Made by a program: the position numbers and the translations under genes. This document shows positions 38,930-38,985 of a stretch of 38,985 nt of DNA, piece after piece; the stretch's first letter is position 1; each line of letters opens with the position of its first letter. This DNA comes from an uncultured Clostridia bacterium (GTDB lineage: Bacteria > Bacillota > Clostridia > Christensenellales > Borkfalkiaceae): NCBI GenBank assembly GCA_947627665.1, contig CANQWX010000018.1, forward strand, positions 1 through 38,985, in the 5' to 3' direction. Below the pieces are notes generated by a model that was given only the letters and a program-made list of their open reading frames with translations, searched no databases and was not told where the DNA came from.

Positions 38930-38985
38930 ATGCAATTCACAAAGATTGATATAAATAATTGGACACGAAAAGAGTATTTCGACCA
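38930..38985 (+). CDS. chloramphenicol acetyltransferase-like gene, first codons only
   Basis: The window ends 18 full codons into this gene. MQFTKIDINNWTRKEYFD matches the N-terminus of type A chloramphenicol O-acetyltransferases (pattern M-x-F-x-K-I-D-x-x-x-W-x-R-K-E-Y/I-F-x-H, as in clostridial CatP). Start at the second of two adjacent ATGs (38930), 7 nt after GGAGG; the first (38927) is also possible. Strong promoter. Whether it confers resistance depends on the rest of the gene, which is outside the window. Confidence 0.75.
   Translation, partial: MQFTKIDINNWTRKEYFD

Noticed and set aside
1-38985. CRISPR arrays, transposases, integrases
   Set aside because: No regular repeat-spacer series and no frame with transposase or tyrosine/serine recombinase motifs was seen in the window.

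Overview
The window is a stretch of a Gram-positive, probably gut-dwelling Clostridia chromosome of fairly high GC. The placement rests on several things: the mrnC-rlmB-sigH gene order known from Bacillus/Clostridium, a sporulation-lineage sigma-H, a YjzC-like protein, clean TTGACA-17-TATAAT promoters, strong GGAGG ribosome sites, a bile salt hydrolase, and protein styles typical of uncultured Christensenellales-like Clostridia. The species cannot be named from sequence alone.

Layout. 1-520: a tRNA cluster (3' part of Phe, then Thr and Tyr) with palindromic repeats between Phe and Thr. 540-3200: an AT-richer accessory stretch after tRNA-Tyr, holding a Mrr-like PD-(D/E)xK protein, an XRE repressor divergent from a small unknown gene with a clear operator, a DUF6508-like protein and a YjzC-like protein. 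3200-10800: a heterodimeric ABC exporter, M18 aminopeptidase, GH13 glycosidase and YwaF-like membrane protein. 10800-12960: AT-rich hypotheticals, palindromic repeats and tRNA-Ser with a tRNA-tail repeat. 13000-18800: bile salt hydrolase, thioesterase-SDR pair, PH-domain membrane protein, and an operon of a degenerate aconitase-family protein with a zinc macrodomain hydrolase. 18860-24600: glycerol kinase followed by a glm cluster (GlmU-like acetyltransferase, GlmM, GlmS). 24630-31300: cation/proton antiporter divergent from a housekeeping run mrnC-rlmB-sigH-dnaX-ybaB-recR-gpsA. 31350-31900: tRNA-Val, tRNA-Leu and a second tRNA-tail repeat. 31900-38985: membrane proteins, a TetR regulator with a shared divergent operator, a chimeric permuted GH3 protein and the first codons of a chloramphenicol acetyltransferase-like gene.

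The most unusual signal is a two-copy element beside tRNA-Ser(CGA) and tRNA-Leu(TAG). In each case the last 21 nt of that tRNA (T-loop C56 through CCA) is repeated 202-203 bp downstream of the real 3' end. The two tails differ because the tRNAs differ, but the sequence between them shares a conserved core. At the upstream end of that core lies a 12-nt arm complementary to that copy's own tail (12/12 for Ser, 11/12 for Leu). Both the real and the copied CCA ends run straight into long hairpins that take CA or CCA into their stem. It could be a minimal tRNA-targeting mobile element or a structured RNA that borrows a tRNA end; I know of no described family with this architecture.

Other points worth attention are three genes whose ATG lies exactly 6 nt after the -10 box (predicted leaderless mRNAs), an aconitase-like protein that appears to have lost its Fe-S ligands, a GlmU-like protein without a recognisable uridylyltransferase domain inside a glm operon, and a GH3 protein whose N-terminus looks like the start of a sugar transporter.
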